From JASTVH01 sp042862465 (GTDB lineage: Bacteria > Pseudomonadota > Gammaproteobacteria > Pseudomonadales > Oleiphilaceae), in the NCBI GenBank assembly GCA_042862465.1, contig JASTVH010000001.1, positions 248,001 through 312,000 on the forward strand: a stretch of DNA of 64,000 bases. Reading direction: 5' to 3'. Position 1 is the stretch's first letter. Each line of letters starts with the position of its first letter. The position numbers were made by a program, and so were the translations under genes. Shown here one piece after another: positions 54,395-63,718 of this stretch. The notes beneath the pieces were generated by a model. It was not told where the DNA came from and ran no database searches. It was given only the letters and a program-made list of their open reading frames with translations.

Positions 54395-55531
54395 TTGGCG
54401 TCTGATCTGCAAACCGGTCCCTGGCTGGAAACTCCCCAAGCGCTGGACCAGTGGCTGGCAGCCTTGCCCGCAGGCACCCCGGTCGGGCTGGATTCTGAAT
54501 TCGAACGCACCACAACCTTTAGAGCGATCCCCGGTTTGGTCCAGGTGGCCTCACCCGATGACGCCTATCTCATCGAACCGGCCGTGGCCGAGCAGGCTGA
54601 GGGCTTCAAACACTGGCTGGCCGATCCCGAACAGCCGAAGCTGCTCTACGCGATGAGTGAGGATGCCGAACTTTTCCGCGAGTGGCTGGGTGTGGATATC
54701 CACGGCGTTCTGGATTTGCAGCTGGCGGCGGCCCTGGCGGGTGAGGGCATGTCGGTGGGCTATGCCAGAATTGTGGAACGACTGCTCGGGTCACCGCTGG
54801 ATAAGGAACAGACCCGCTCCGACTGGCTTCAGCGACCCCTGACACCGGAGCAGGTCGAATATGCCTTGGCTGATGTGATCCATCTGCACGATCTCTACGA
54901 TCTGCTCACGGACAAGCTGCGAGACCGTGACATGCTGGAGGCCGCCTGGTGGGAAACGGAACGGTTTCTGGCCGATCAGCAGAAAAACACTAGCCCCGAG
55001 GAGTATTACCTGCGCCTGCGCGGGGCCTGGTTCCTGCCACCGGAGAAGCAAGGAGCCCTGCAGGCTCTGGTGGAATGGCGCGAAAAAGAATGCCGTCGTC
55101 GTAACCGTCCGCGTAATCGGGTGCTGAACGACAAGGCATTGATTGCGCTGGCCGAGAACCTTCCGGGCAACAGGAATCAGCTCAGCCGTATCGATGGCCT
55201 GCCTCCGGTTGTTGTCCGCAAATATCATGAGCAGCTGCTCGACCTGATTGCGGACGCCAGCAAGAACAAAGTCACACCCGAACAATTGGTGCCCGCCCCT
55301 TTGACCCGTGAAGAGCAGGGGGTGTACCGGGAACTGAAGGGATTGATTCAGCCGCTTGCCGAGGCAGCGGATGTCCCCATGGAGCTGCTGGCACCAAGAC
55401 GTAAACTGGAAGCAATTGTTCGTGATGCCCTGCGTGAGGGCCGCCCGCCGGAAGAGCTGGAAACCGGATGGCGCGGTAACCTGTTGGCGCCAGTGCAGGA
55501 GCAGATTCGAGCCTTATTGAGTGATAGCTAG
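54395..55531 (+). CDS. rnd: Ribonuclease D
   Basis: The 378-residue 3'-5' exoribonuclease trims tRNA and other stable RNA ends. I use the TTG at 54395, which has GGAG close upstream and lies two bases past the recR stop. The DEDD nuclease domain begins with D33 and E35 in GLDSEFERTTTF and includes ALADVIHLHDLYDLL. One or two HRDC domains follow from about residue 210 (LQALVEWREKECRRRNRPRN). Confidence 0.93.
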   Translation: MASDLQTGPWLETPQALDQWLAALPAGTPVGLDSEFERTTTFRAIPGLVQVASPDDAYLIEPAVAEQAEGFKHWLADPEQPKLLYAMSEDAELFREWLGVDIHGVLDLQLAAALAGEGMSVGYARIVERLLGSPLDKEQTRSDWLQRPLTPEQVEYALADVIHLHDLYDLLTDKLRDRDMLEAAWWETERFLADQQKNTSPEEYYLRLRGAWFLPPEKQGALQALVEWREKECRRRNRPRNRVLNDKALIALAENLPGNRNQLSRIDGLPPVVVRKYHEQLLDLIADASKNKVTPEQLVPAPLTREEQGVYRELKGLIQPLAEAADVPMELLAPRRKLEAIVRDALREGRPPEELETGWRGNLLAPVQEQIRALLSDS

Positions 55532-55532
55532 C

Positions 55533-55823
55533 ATGACCGATCAAATGCAATGTTCTGTCTACAAGAGTTCCCGACGGGAAGAGATGTATGCCTTCGTGGA
55601 GCAGGAAGCGGGTGTCGAGGCCATACCGGAAAGCCTGCGAGCCTATTTCGGTGAGCCCCACCACGTCATGGATCTGGTGCTGACGCCGGATCGCAAGCTG
55701 GCACGGGCTGATGCCGCCAAGGTCATGGAAATGATTCGTGAAAAGGGCGTTTATCTGCAGATGCCGCCGGAAAATGAAGAACTGTTGCAGCAGGCGCCCG
55801 ATGCCGGAAGCCGTTATGGTTGA
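55533..55823 (+). CDS. ycgL: YcgL family protein
   Basis: This 96-residue protein matches the YcgL family: CSVYKSSRREEMYAFVEQEA near the start and KVMEMIREKGVYLQMPP near the end. The ATG at 55533 lies one base after the rnd stop. It overlaps the start of ycgN by 8 bases. The biochemical role of the family is not established. Confidence 0.9.
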   Translation: MTDQMQCSVYKSSRREEMYAFVEQEAGVEAIPESLRAYFGEPHHVMDLVLTPDRKLARADAAKVMEMIREKGVYLQMPPENEELLQQAPDAGSRYG

Positions 55824-56262
55824 TCGAGAGCATTTCTGGGAGCGCAAGTCGCTGCGGGAAATGAGCCCGAAGGAGTGGGAGTCGCTCTGCGACGGTTGCG
55901 GTAAATGCTGTTTGCAGAAACTGCAGGATGAGGACACCGAGGTCGTCCACTATACCCACCTGGCTTGCCAGTACCTGGATCAGGAAACCTGTCGTTGTTC
56001 GGTCTACCCCGAACGGCTGGAAAAGGTGCCGGAGTGCGTGGACCTGACCCCCGATGAGTTGGACGCTTTCAAATGGCTGCCGGCCTCCTGCGCCTACCGG
56101 CGTCTCAGTGAAGGTCGGGGCCTGCCGGACTGGCATCCCCTGCTTACCGGTTCCTCAAAGGCGATGCATGAGGGCGGCCACTCGGTTCAGGGGCGTACGC
56201 TGGTTGATGTGGCGGTACCTGAAGAAGAGTGGGATGGGCATATTATCCACTGGGTGTCCTGA
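55816..56262 (+). CDS. ycgN: YcgN family cysteine-cluster protein
   Basis: This 148-residue protein belongs to the YcgN (UPF0260) family. Cysteines are in CDGCGKCCLQKL (about residues 32-43) and in CQYLDQETCRCSVYPERLEK, so binding of an Fe-S cluster or zinc is likely (family inference). I choose the ATG at 55816, which has GGAAG 6 bases upstream and starts the family-like sequence MVDREHFWERKSLREM. It is translationally coupled to ycgL. Confidence 0.9.
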   Translation: MVDREHFWERKSLREMSPKEWESLCDGCGKCCLQKLQDEDTEVVHYTHLACQYLDQETCRCSVYPERLEKVPECVDLTPDELDAFKWLPASCAYRRLSEGRGLPDWHPLLTGSSKAMHEGGHSVQGRTLVDVAVPEEEWDGHIIHWVS

Positions 56263-56325
56263 GGCCGGCGAATTGACCCGTGGCAATACGCGGGTGCTGC
56301 AACTGAGTACAAGAGGAATAGGATT

Positions 56326-56667
56326 GTGGAACTGTTGAATCTGGATGCATACGCCTGGGGCTGGATTATCTATTGCGCCGGCTTCCTGCTCTGTTTTTGG
56401 GTTGCCAGCCGGTTGATTCGCCTGATTCCGTTTTATGTGGTGCGCCAGACCCTCAAGGCCATCCTGATTGTGCTCTTCCTCACGCCCGTGGCCTCACACG
56501 AAGTGGCGAACTGGTACAATCCTGCCTGGCTCTATCTGGGTTACGAGTCGATTCTGGGCAATGAAGAGCATGCGCTACAGGCCCTGACCAACCTGGGCAT
56601 TGGCGCGGCCATCATGCTGTTCGTGCTGTGTATCGACATACCCTTGCATTACCGGCGTCGAACCTGA
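56326..56667 (+). CDS. Small inner-membrane protein of unknown function
   Basis: The 113-residue protein starts at GTG (56326) after an AGAGGAATAGGA-type ribosome-binding region. About three hydrophobic segments are visible (AWGWIIYCAGFLLCFWVASR, TLKAILIVLFLTPVAS, LGIGAAIMLFVLCIDI). A conserved-looking loop EVANWYNPAWLYLGYESILG faces outward or inward. It follows ycgN by 63 bases. I do not recognise its function. Confidence 0.7.
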   Translation: MELLNLDAYAWGWIIYCAGFLLCFWVASRLIRLIPFYVVRQTLKAILIVLFLTPVASHEVANWYNPAWLYLGYESILGNEEHALQALTNLGIGAAIMLFVLCIDIPLHYRRRT

Positions 56668-56865
56668 CGGGGGCCTCCGGCTACCGCGCTTTGCGGCTAG
56701 CCCTAAAGGCCGGGAAACGCGCAGATAATCGCTCCTGAGCGCAGCCGGCTGTTTAGCGTTATCTCAAGAAACTGCTATAACTTTTGGTGGCGGCAGCAAT
56801 TTTTAATCAAATTGATTGTCGTTAAACCGGTTTCAACGATAACGACGAAAGGTCCCTATAGACAG

Positions 56866-59370
56866 ATGCGGTTGCCTCCATTTTCCTTCCTTCTGCTGGG
56901 AGTGGGCCTACTCCTGTGTAGCCTGTCCGTTCTCGCCCAGTCGCCACAATCCGCCGAGCAGACCGATGTGCGTCTGATCGTGGACATCTCTGGCAGCATG
57001 AAACAGAACGACCCCGCCAACCTTCGTAAGCCGGCGGTGCGGCTGGTTACCGAGTTACTTCCGGAAGGCAGTAAGGCCGGCGTCTGGACCTTTGGGCAGT
57101 ATGTCAACATGCTGGTTCCCTACGGTAAAGTGGATGACCAGTGGCGAGCCAAGGCCCGGGAGCGTTCCAGCGAGATCAATTCGGTCGCCCTGCATACCAA
57201 TATTGGCGAGGCGCTGGAAGTGGCCAGCGATGACTTTTACCGCGACGGTGACTACGCCAACACGCACTTCATTCTGCTCACGGACGGGATGGTGGATATC
57301 CCGGGAGGCGAGCAGGCAGACCTGAAGGAACGCAAGCGCATTCTTGGCGAGGTGTTGGAGCGCTTCAAGGTCCGGCATGCGAAGATTCATCCGGTAGCAC
57401 TCTCGGACAATGCCGACAAAGCCCTCCTTGAGCGCCTGGCGGTGGAAACCGGTGGTAGCTTCCAGATTGCCAAGACCGATGCGGATCTGAGTCGTGCCTT
57501 CCTGGCTGCGTTCAACAGCGCAGCGCCGGTGGAGGAAGTTCCCCTCGAGGACGAGGGCTTTACCATTGACGGTTCCATCGACGAGTTCACCGCCCTGATT
57601 TTCCGGGGTAAGGGTAACCTGCCGGTAAAACTGAGCGCCCCGGATGGCAAGGTTCTGGATGCCTCCACACACCCGGACAATGTGCGCTGGCTGGCGGCAG
57701 AGGACTACACCCTGGTTACGGTCACCCAGCCGGCCGAAGGCCGCTGGACACTTGCCGAGGCCCCCGGGCCAGGCAGCCGCATCAAGGTGGTCAGTGATCT
57801 GCGCATGGGCGTGACCGACCTGCCCAACTATTTCTATGCCACAGACACCCTTAATCTGGATGTGGCGTTCTATGAGAAGGACAAGCGGCTGACCGATCCC
57901 GATTTTCTGGGTGTCATTGATGTGCGGGTGTCGCTGCAAACCGGGGATGGACGCACCGGCACCAAGATGCTCTCCGACCCCAACCAGGTTCCGGCGGACG
58001 GCACTTACCATGACACTATCAGTAAGTTGAAGCGCCCCGGGGAATACACCTTCACCATCACCGCCGATGGCAAGACCTTCAAGCGCCAGCAGCGGCAAAC
58101 CCTGATTCTGAAGGCCCCGTTTGACGTGGAAACCCAGGGCGAGGGCAGTGGTAATCAGGCCCGCTATAAAGTCTCCGTGCTGCCACGCAATCCCGCCATT
58201 GTGCCGGAGGCAGTTGAGGCAAGGGCAACCATCACCTTGCCCGACGGCACCTCTGAGCAAAAAGGGCTGGAACAGCAGGGTGATCACTGGGCATTGACGG
58301 TGACACCGAGTCAGGGTGATGGCGATTACACTGTGCAGATCGATGTCCAGGCGCAGACCGAAAGTGGCGAGCCTCTGACATACAGCCCGGGCACGTTCAC
58401 CGCGCCATTCCCCCGTGGCGGTGAGGGGGCGGAATTCGGTACCCTGGCGCCACCGATTGATACCTCCCAGGCTGAGCCGCTGCCGCAGGAAGAACCGCCG
58501 CAGCGGGAACCGGTAGCCAACGAGCCTGCGCCGGAAGACAGTGCGGCGCCGCAACCGGAACCAGAACACAAGACGCAACCGGAGGAACCCCGGAAGGAAA
58601 GCGCTCACCAGGAGGAGCCATCAGCAGAGGAACAGGGGATGCCCTGGTGGATCTGGGCCCTGGCGGGAGGGGGCCTTCTGGTTATCGCCGGCGGTGCGGC
58701 CTTCTTTGTCATTCGCCGTCGCAAGGCGGCCAGTATCGAGCAACTGAGCGATTCCGACTCTCCCACGGCAGACCAGGCCCTGGAAGACGAAGCGGAAAAG
58801 CTGGCGGCTGCGGCGTCTGCCCAGGAGGAACCCGAAGAGACCAATGAGGTGCCCGAAGTCGAGACACCTGCAGCGGAAGAGCCCAAGCCCGAAACCGAAC
58901 CGGAGGAGGCTCCCAACAAGGAAACCGAGCAGGCGGCAGAAGAGCTGGAACAGGTCATGACCGACCTCGAGGAAGACAACCGGGAACCTGAAGAGCCCGC
59001 GCCGGCCGAGGAACCCGTGGAGGAAACGCCTGACGAAGAGGTTCCCACTCTGGAGGAGGCGACACCGGAGCCCGAAGAGTCTTCAGAGGCGCCTGAGGAA
59101 CCCCCATCGGAAGAAATTCCGGAGGCAGAGAACGTCGAGGAGCCGGCCCCGGAAGCATCCGAGGAGGAAGCGCAGGAGAAAGTCGTCGACGATATGGATG
59201 CCGAAGCGCTTGCCGACCAGATTCTCGCCGAGAATGAGGATGACGAGGGCGAAGACGAGGACGAATTCTCACTGGAGGATTTCGATATTTCCGACGTCGA
59301 TGATTTGCCCAGTGAAGAGGATGAGGAAAACAAAGGCGACGAAGACGGGAAGAAACCCGGCAAGGAGTAG
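56866..59370 (+). CDS. Large VWA-domain membrane protein with acidic tail
   Basis: The 834-residue protein starts at 56866 with a signal peptide ending in VLAQS (about residue 25). A von Willebrand factor A domain follows, with the metal-site motif D40-I-S-G-S44 and LLTDGMVDIPGG. Several beta-rich regions lie between about 220 and 520. A Pro/Glu linker leads to one transmembrane helix (about 593-617, WWIWALAGGGLLVIAGGAAF). The last 215 residues are an extremely acidic Glu/Pro/Asp-rich cytoplasmic tail. The fold implies an exported metal-dependent binding domain signalling or anchored across the membrane. It resembles a family known to me only as conserved hypothetical. Confidence 0.75.
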   Translation: MRLPPFSFLLLGVGLLLCSLSVLAQSPQSAEQTDVRLIVDISGSMKQNDPANLRKPAVRLVTELLPEGSKAGVWTFGQYVNMLVPYGKVDDQWRAKARERSSEINSVALHTNIGEALEVASDDFYRDGDYANTHFILLTDGMVDIPGGEQADLKERKRILGEVLERFKVRHAKIHPVALSDNADKALLERLAVETGGSFQIAKTDADLSRAFLAAFNSAAPVEEVPLEDEGFTIDGSIDEFTALIFRGKGNLPVKLSAPDGKVLDASTHPDNVRWLAAEDYTLVTVTQPAEGRWTLAEAPGPGSRIKVVSDLRMGVTDLPNYFYATDTLNLDVAFYEKDKRLTDPDFLGVIDVRVSLQTGDGRTGTKMLSDPNQVPADGTYHDTISKLKRPGEYTFTITADGKTFKRQQRQTLILKAPFDVETQGEGSGNQARYKVSVLPRNPAIVPEAVEARATITLPDGTSEQKGLEQQGDHWALTVTPSQGDGDYTVQIDVQAQTESGEPLTYSPGTFTAPFPRGGEGAEFGTLAPPIDTSQAEPLPQEEPPQREPVANEPAPEDSAAPQPEPEHKTQPEEPRKESAHQEEPSAEEQGMPWWIWALAGGGLLVIAGGAAFFVIRRRKAASIEQLSDSDSPTADQALEDEAEKLAAAASAQEEPEETNEVPEVETPAAEEPKPETEPEEAPNKETEQAAEELEQVMTDLEEDNREPEEPAPAEEPVEETPDEEVPTLEEATPEPEESSEAPEEPPSEEIPEAENVEEPAPEASEEEAQEKVVDDMDAEALADQILAENEDDEGEDEDEFSLEDFDISDVDDLPSEEDEENKGDEDGKKPGKE

Positions 59371-59441
59371 GGGGCTGGTGAGTGCCCGGCCCGGGAAGGC
59401 GCCTCTCCCGGCCCACTGGCGGGAGAGGCTGGAAACCACGT

Positions 59442-60413
59442 TTACTGTTGCAGCTCCTTGTCGCTGAACCTATCCGCGAAAAGGGGCGAGGACAGGTAGC
59501 GTTCCGCCGAATCCGGCAGGATAACGACAATGTTCTTGCCCTGGTGCTCCGGCTGCTTGGACGCCCTGACCGCAGCCACGACTGCCGCGCCACAGGAAAT
59601 CCCGCATAGAATCCCTTCCTCCTGCATCAGGCGATGAGCCATGGCCATGGCCTCATCATCATCTACTGCCTCCACCTGATCGACCAGTGACATATCCAGG
59701 TTTTCGGGTACAAAACCGGCACCGATACCCTGGATCTTGTGGGGCGCTGGCTTTAACTCCTGGCCTTCACGGGTTTGTGTGATGATGGGAGAGCTGGTGG
59801 GTTCCACCGCCACTGTTTTTACCGCTTTTCCGGCGGTGTTGCGCAGGTAGCGGGTCACACCGGTCAGCGTGCCACCGGTACCGACGCCGGCAACCAGCAC
59901 GTCAATGGCGCCGTCCGTATCCCGCCAGATCTCCGGGCCGGTGGTGGTTTCATGGATTTTGGGATTGGCCGGGTTACTGAACTGTTGTGGCATGAAGTAT
60001 TTGTCCGGATCACTCTGGGCAATACGTTCGGCCTCGGCAATCGCACCTTTCATCCCCTTGGCCGGTTCCGTCAATACCAGCTCGGCACCCAACGCCTTGA
60101 GCACCTTACGCCGCTCCAGACTCATTGAGGCTGGCATGGTCAAAGTCAGCGAATAGCCCCTTGCGGCCGCGACAAAGGCAAGGGCGATGCCCGTGTTGCC
60201 GCTGGTTGGCTCGACGATGCTCATACCCGGTTTGAGTTTGCCGCTTTCCTCAGCGTCCCAGACCATCGCCGCACCAATTCGGCACTTCACCGAGTAGGCC
60301 GGATTGCGCCCCTCGATTTTTGCCCAGATGGTCGCACCCTCGCTGACACGGTTAAGCCTGACCAGAGGCGTATTGCCGATGGATTGCGAGTTGTCGGTGT
60401 AGATGTTGCTCAT
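59442..60413 (-). CDS. cysK: Cysteine synthase A (O-acetylserine sulfhydrylase)
   Basis: This 323-residue PLP enzyme makes cysteine from O-acetylserine and sulfide, and equals E. coli CysK in length. The start ends at 60413, with AAGGAG 7 bases upstream; the upstream in-frame part is not family-like. The PLP lysine is K43 in NPAYSVKCRIGAAMVWD. The substrate loop PTSGNTG is at about 68-74 and the phosphate-binding GVGTGGTLTG follows. It is convergent with the VWA gene and divergent from the MoxR ATPase. Confidence 0.96.
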   Translation of the reverse strand: MSNIYTDNSQSIGNTPLVRLNRVSEGATIWAKIEGRNPAYSVKCRIGAAMVWDAEESGKLKPGMSIVEPTSGNTGIALAFVAAARGYSLTLTMPASMSLERRKVLKALGAELVLTEPAKGMKGAIAEAERIAQSDPDKYFMPQQFSNPANPKIHETTTGPEIWRDTDGAIDVLVAGVGTGGTLTGVTRYLRNTAGKAVKTVAVEPTSSPIITQTREGQELKPAPHKIQGIGAGFVPENLDMSLVDQVEAVDDDEAMAMAHRLMQEEGILCGISCGAAVVAAVRASKQPEHQGKNIVVILPDSAERYLSSPLFADRFSDKELQQ

Positions 60414-60622
60414 TGTCGACTCCTTGTTTGAGAAAGCGCACACAGCTCCGCTCGCATGACGACGGCGGGGTGCAAAAGCATTCCTGAAAGTGACCACAAC
60501 ATATCACAGCTGACACCACTGTACTCGCCCGCCTCGCCGTCAGGCCCACATTCGCCGCGCTTGTTGCCCCCGGCCCCCTGCCGATATACTGAGCCGCTAA
60601 TTTGAGCCGAGGGACCATGATT

Positions 60623-61465
60623 ATGAAGTTTCAGGGTACCGACAACTACGTCGCGACCGAAGACCTGCAAATGGCGGTCAACGCGGCTATCGCGTTACAG
60701 CGCCCGTTGCTGATCAAGGGCGAACCGGGCACCGGTAAAACGCTGCTGGCCGAAGAGCTGGCCAGCGCCCTGGATGCCCCCTTGCTGACCTGGCACATTA
60801 AGTCCACCACCAAGGCGCAGCAGGGCCTGTACGAGTACGATGCCGTCTCACGGCTGCGCGACTCCCAGCTGGGGGATGAAAAGGTTCACGATATTTCCAA
60901 CTACATCGTCAAAGGTAAGCTCTGGGATGCCTTTGAATCCGAGCGGCAAAGCGTTCTGCTGATCGACGAGATCGACAAGGCAGACATCGAATTCCCTAAC
61001 GACCTGCTGCTCGAACTCGACCGCATGGAGTTCTTCGTTTATGAGACGCAGGAGCGTGTCGTTGCGAAACAGCGTCCGATTGTGGTGATTACCAGCAACA
61101 ACGAAAAGGAACTGCCTGATGCGTTCCTGCGTCGCTGCTTCTTCCACTACATCAACTTCCCGGATCACGAAACGATGCAGCAGATCGTCGATGTGCATTT
61201 CCCGGGAATCCAGCAGCAACTTGTCCGCGATGCCCTGGAAATCTTCTTTGATGTTCGCAAGGTGCCGGGCCTGAAGAAAAAGCCGTCAACCTCGGAGTTC
61301 ATTGACTGGCTGAAGTTGCTGATGGCCGATGATCTGGCGCGTAAAATATTACATGAGAAAGATACGTCTTCCGCTCTGCCGCCGCTGTATGGCGCCCTGG
61401 TAAAAAATGAACAGGATGTGCATCTGCTGCAGAAGCTGGCGTTCATGGCGCGCCGCCGGAGCTAA
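60623..61465 (+). CDS. MoxR-family AAA+ ATPase
   Basis: The predicted 280-residue chaperone-like ATPase has Walker A GEPGTGKT (33-40) and Walker B LLIDEIDKAD (near 115). The sensor region includes VVITSNNEKELPDAFLRRCF. MoxR ATPases work with VWA partners to insert metals or assemble complexes. The next gene encodes such a partner. The ATG at 60623 gives MKFQGTDNYVATEDLQMAVN, typical of the subfamily. The ATG at 60617 is an alternative. Confidence 0.92.
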   Translation: MKFQGTDNYVATEDLQMAVNAAIALQRPLLIKGEPGTGKTLLAEELASALDAPLLTWHIKSTTKAQQGLYEYDAVSRLRDSQLGDEKVHDISNYIVKGKLWDAFESERQSVLLIDEIDKADIEFPNDLLLELDRMEFFVYETQERVVAKQRPIVVITSNNEKELPDAFLRRCFFHYINFPDHETMQQIVDVHFPGIQQQLVRDALEIFFDVRKVPGLKKKPSTSEFIDWLKLLMADDLARKILHEKDTSSALPPLYGALVKNEQDVHLLQKLAFMARRRS

Positions 61466-61503
61466 ATTCCTGTGGCTCCCATTTCTCAACAAGGGCGACG
61501 AAC

Positions 61504-62682
61504 ATGCTGATCGATTTCTTTTTGGAAGTGCGTCGGGCCAAGGTCCCGGCCAGCTTGCGGGAATTTCTCGACCTGCTGGAAGCGCTTCAGCATCGGCTGG
61601 CTTTCGCCGACATGGAGGAATTCTACTTTCTCAGCAGGCTATGCCTGGTCAAGGATGAACGCCATTACGACAAGTTTGACCGTGCCTTCGACGCCTACTT
61701 CCAGGGCATTGAAAACCTTGACGAGTTCCTCGAGGCGTTGATCCCGGATGACTGGCTCCGGAGTGAATTCGAAAAGCAGCTGACCGACGAGGAAAAGGCG
61801 CAGATCGAATCGCTCGGAGGGCTCGAAGAACTGATTGAAGCCTTCAAGAAGCGCCTGGAAGAACAGGAAAAGCGGCACCGGGGCGGCAACAAGATGATCG
61901 GCACTGGCGGCACCTCTCCCTTCGGTGCCGACGGCTATAACCCGGAAGGCTTCCGCATCGGTCAGAAAAAAGGCCGCCACGGGCGTGCTGTCAAAGTTTG
62001 GGAAAAGCGAGGCTACCGCGATCTCGATGATTCCATCACCCTGGGGATCCGGAATATCAAGGTGGCGCTGAGGCGCCTGCGTAAATTTGCTCGACAGGGG
62101 GCGGCCGATCAGCTGGATCTGGACGACACCATCCGCTCCACTGCGCGCAACGCTGGCTATCTTGACCTGAAAATGGTTCCGGAGCGCCACAACGCCCTGA
62201 AGGTGCTGCTGTTCTTCGACGTGGGCGGATCCATGGATCCGCACGTGCGGGTGTGTGAGGAGTTGTTCTCAGCCTGTCGGGTTGAGTTCAAGCACATGGA
62301 ATACTTCTACTTCCACAACTTCATCTATGAAAGTGTCTGGAAGAACAACATTCGCCGCATGAACGAAACCACGTCCACCTACGATATCCTGCACAAATAC
62401 GGTCCGGACTATAAGGTGATCTTTGTCGGCGATGCCACCATGGCCCCCTACGAGGTCACCCATCCCGGCGGCTCCATCGAGCATTGGAACGAGGAGGCGG
62501 GTGCCACCTGGTTTCAGCGGATCGAGGAGCACTTCGACAAGGTGGTCTGGCTGAATCCGTTGCCCAGGGAGTACTGGGGGCAGGGCGGCTCACTGGGGAT
62601 CATTCGCCAGTTGGCGGGAGATCAGATGTATCCGCTGTCGATTGAAGGACTGGAGTCGGCGATGCGATACTTGAGCCGATAG
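61504..62682 (+). CDS. VWA-domain protein, CoxE-like, partner of the MoxR ATPase
   Basis: The 392-residue cytosolic protein has an N-terminal helical region (MLIDFFLEVRRAKVPASLRE) and a charged linker with KKRLEEQEKRHRGGNKMIGT. The C-terminal VWA domain has the metal-site motif in the variant form D239-V-G-G-S243, with FFDVGGSMDPH. YKVIFVGDATMAPYE supplies later metal-site residues. It lies 38 bases after the MoxR gene, an arrangement typical of MoxR/VWA pairs. The complex they act on is not encoded nearby. Confidence 0.9.
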   Translation: MLIDFFLEVRRAKVPASLREFLDLLEALQHRLAFADMEEFYFLSRLCLVKDERHYDKFDRAFDAYFQGIENLDEFLEALIPDDWLRSEFEKQLTDEEKAQIESLGGLEELIEAFKKRLEEQEKRHRGGNKMIGTGGTSPFGADGYNPEGFRIGQKKGRHGRAVKVWEKRGYRDLDDSITLGIRNIKVALRRLRKFARQGAADQLDLDDTIRSTARNAGYLDLKMVPERHNALKVLLFFDVGGSMDPHVRVCEELFSACRVEFKHMEYFYFHNFIYESVWKNNIRRMNETTSTYDILHKYGPDYKVIFVGDATMAPYEVTHPGGSIEHWNEEAGATWFQRIEEHFDKVVWLNPLPREYWGQGGSLGIIRQLAGDQMYPLSIEGLESAMRYLSR

Positions 62683-63197
62683 GGCTTGCATCATTCGACG
62701 TGCCTGATGGCTTGTCAGCAAGGCGGTGCCAAAAAAAGGGCCGATGCGGTTGAGCGACATCGGCCAGGCTCGGCATATGGAAACGGCGTCGGACTGCGGC
62801 GGCCCATAGAGCTGCCGCTTTCCTTCGCACATCCGGGGTGCAGCAAGCACTGTGACAGGAAATGTAAAACAGATTAAAATCAGGTCATTAACGATCCCGT
62901 CCGGCTTCCCCTTTTTCCGCCTGGGTTTCAAAAACGCGAACGTCGTCAAATTTTTCGACGGTCACAGATCTCCATTTGGTGACATAGATACCACTCTGAT
63001 TTCCCGCCAGTTGTTACCATTTGCTTCACTTTGTAACACCTTATGACGAGTGCCAAGGGATTCTGGAACCGTCTCAAATCCGTATCGCTTCGCAAGGTCC
63101 CGCCCTGTTTCGGCGGTAGACACCGATAGCTATCGGGTAAGAGGTGGTTCCTCAGGCGCCGACGTCGTCACAGGACAAGTATTGGGGGTTGAGTACC
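62683..63197. other. 515-base intergenic region with several inverted repeats
   Basis: I find no convincing protein gene. Besides the orphan terminator, the region holds GTCAC-N13-GTGAC (62961-62983), TGTTAC-N15-GTAACA (63012-63038) and a perfect 14-base palindrome CCGATAGCTATCGG (63123-63136). The palindrome lies about 60 bases before the next gene. These look like regulator sites or RNA structure for the downstream gene. Confidence 0.45.
62733..62765 (-). terminator. Orphan minus-strand terminator
   Basis: GGCCGATG (62739-62746) and CATCGGCC (62758-62765) form an 8-bp stem. On the minus strand it is followed by seven T. No minus-strand protein gene ends here, so it may close a small RNA transcribed from the intergenic space to the right. 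Confidence 0.55.
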
Positions 63198-63707
63198 ATG
63201 TTGAATCGGGCGTGGATATGTATAGGGCTTTTGGCCCTCTTGCCGACAATGGCCTGGGCTGAAGGATCGCTTGAGAAGGACGTGGCAAAACTCAAGGAGG
63301 ATGTGGCAGCTCTCAACCAGGAGTTGTTCTCCCTCGAAGAAGACATCCTCTATCCGGCCAATACCCAGATCGCTGTTTTCCTGTCGGTCGAGACCGGGGG
63401 CTATTTTGCGCTGGATTCCGTCGAACTGCGGGTGGACGGCCGAATGGCAAGCTCTCACCTCTATTCGGAGCAGGAACGCAAAGCCCTTGAGAAGGGCGGC
63501 ATCCAGCGTCTCTACCTGGGTAACCTCTCCAGCGGTGATCATTCCCTGACAGCCGTGTTGAATGGCCAGGGGGTGAACGACCACTACTTTCGTAAGGAAC
63601 GCAGTTTCACCGTCCGCAAGTCCAATGGTGCTGAAAAGGTTGAGTTGGTGATTGAAGCCAAGGAGCCAACTTTCGAACCTTCCTTCGAACTCAACCGCTG
63701 GAACTGA
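63198..63707 (+). CDS. Exported protein with coiled-coil N-terminus, unknown function
   Basis: The predicted 169-residue protein starts at the ATG at 63198, with GGGGGTTGAG upstream. It has a clear signal peptide (MLNRAWICIGLLALLPTMAW, cleavage after AWA). The mature protein begins with a short coiled coil (KDVAKLKEDVAALNQELFSL). A beta-rich domain follows with IAVFLSVETGGYFALDSVEL and LYLGNLSSGDHSLTAVLNGQ. It is probably periplasmic. The next exported gene starts 12 bases on, so the two likely work together. I do not recognise the family with certainty. Confidence 0.8.
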   Translation: MLNRAWICIGLLALLPTMAWAEGSLEKDVAKLKEDVAALNQELFSLEEDILYPANTQIAVFLSVETGGYFALDSVELRVDGRMASSHLYSEQERKALEKGGIQRLYLGNLSSGDHSLTAVLNGQGVNDHYFRKERSFTVRKSNGAEKVELVIEAKEPTFEPSFELNRWN

Positions 63708-63718
63708 AAGAGCCTCGC

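Noticed and set aside
57055..58608. Long open frame (517 codons) on the minus strand opposite the VWA gene
   Set aside because: It lies wholly antisense to a gene with signal peptide, VWA motif and membrane helix, and reads as unordered Arg/Leu/Gly-rich sequence. High GC makes long antisense frames common.
58605..59363. Serine-rich minus-strand frame opposite the acidic tail
   Set aside because: The Ser runs are simply the complement of GAG/GAA/GAC codons of the acidic tail.
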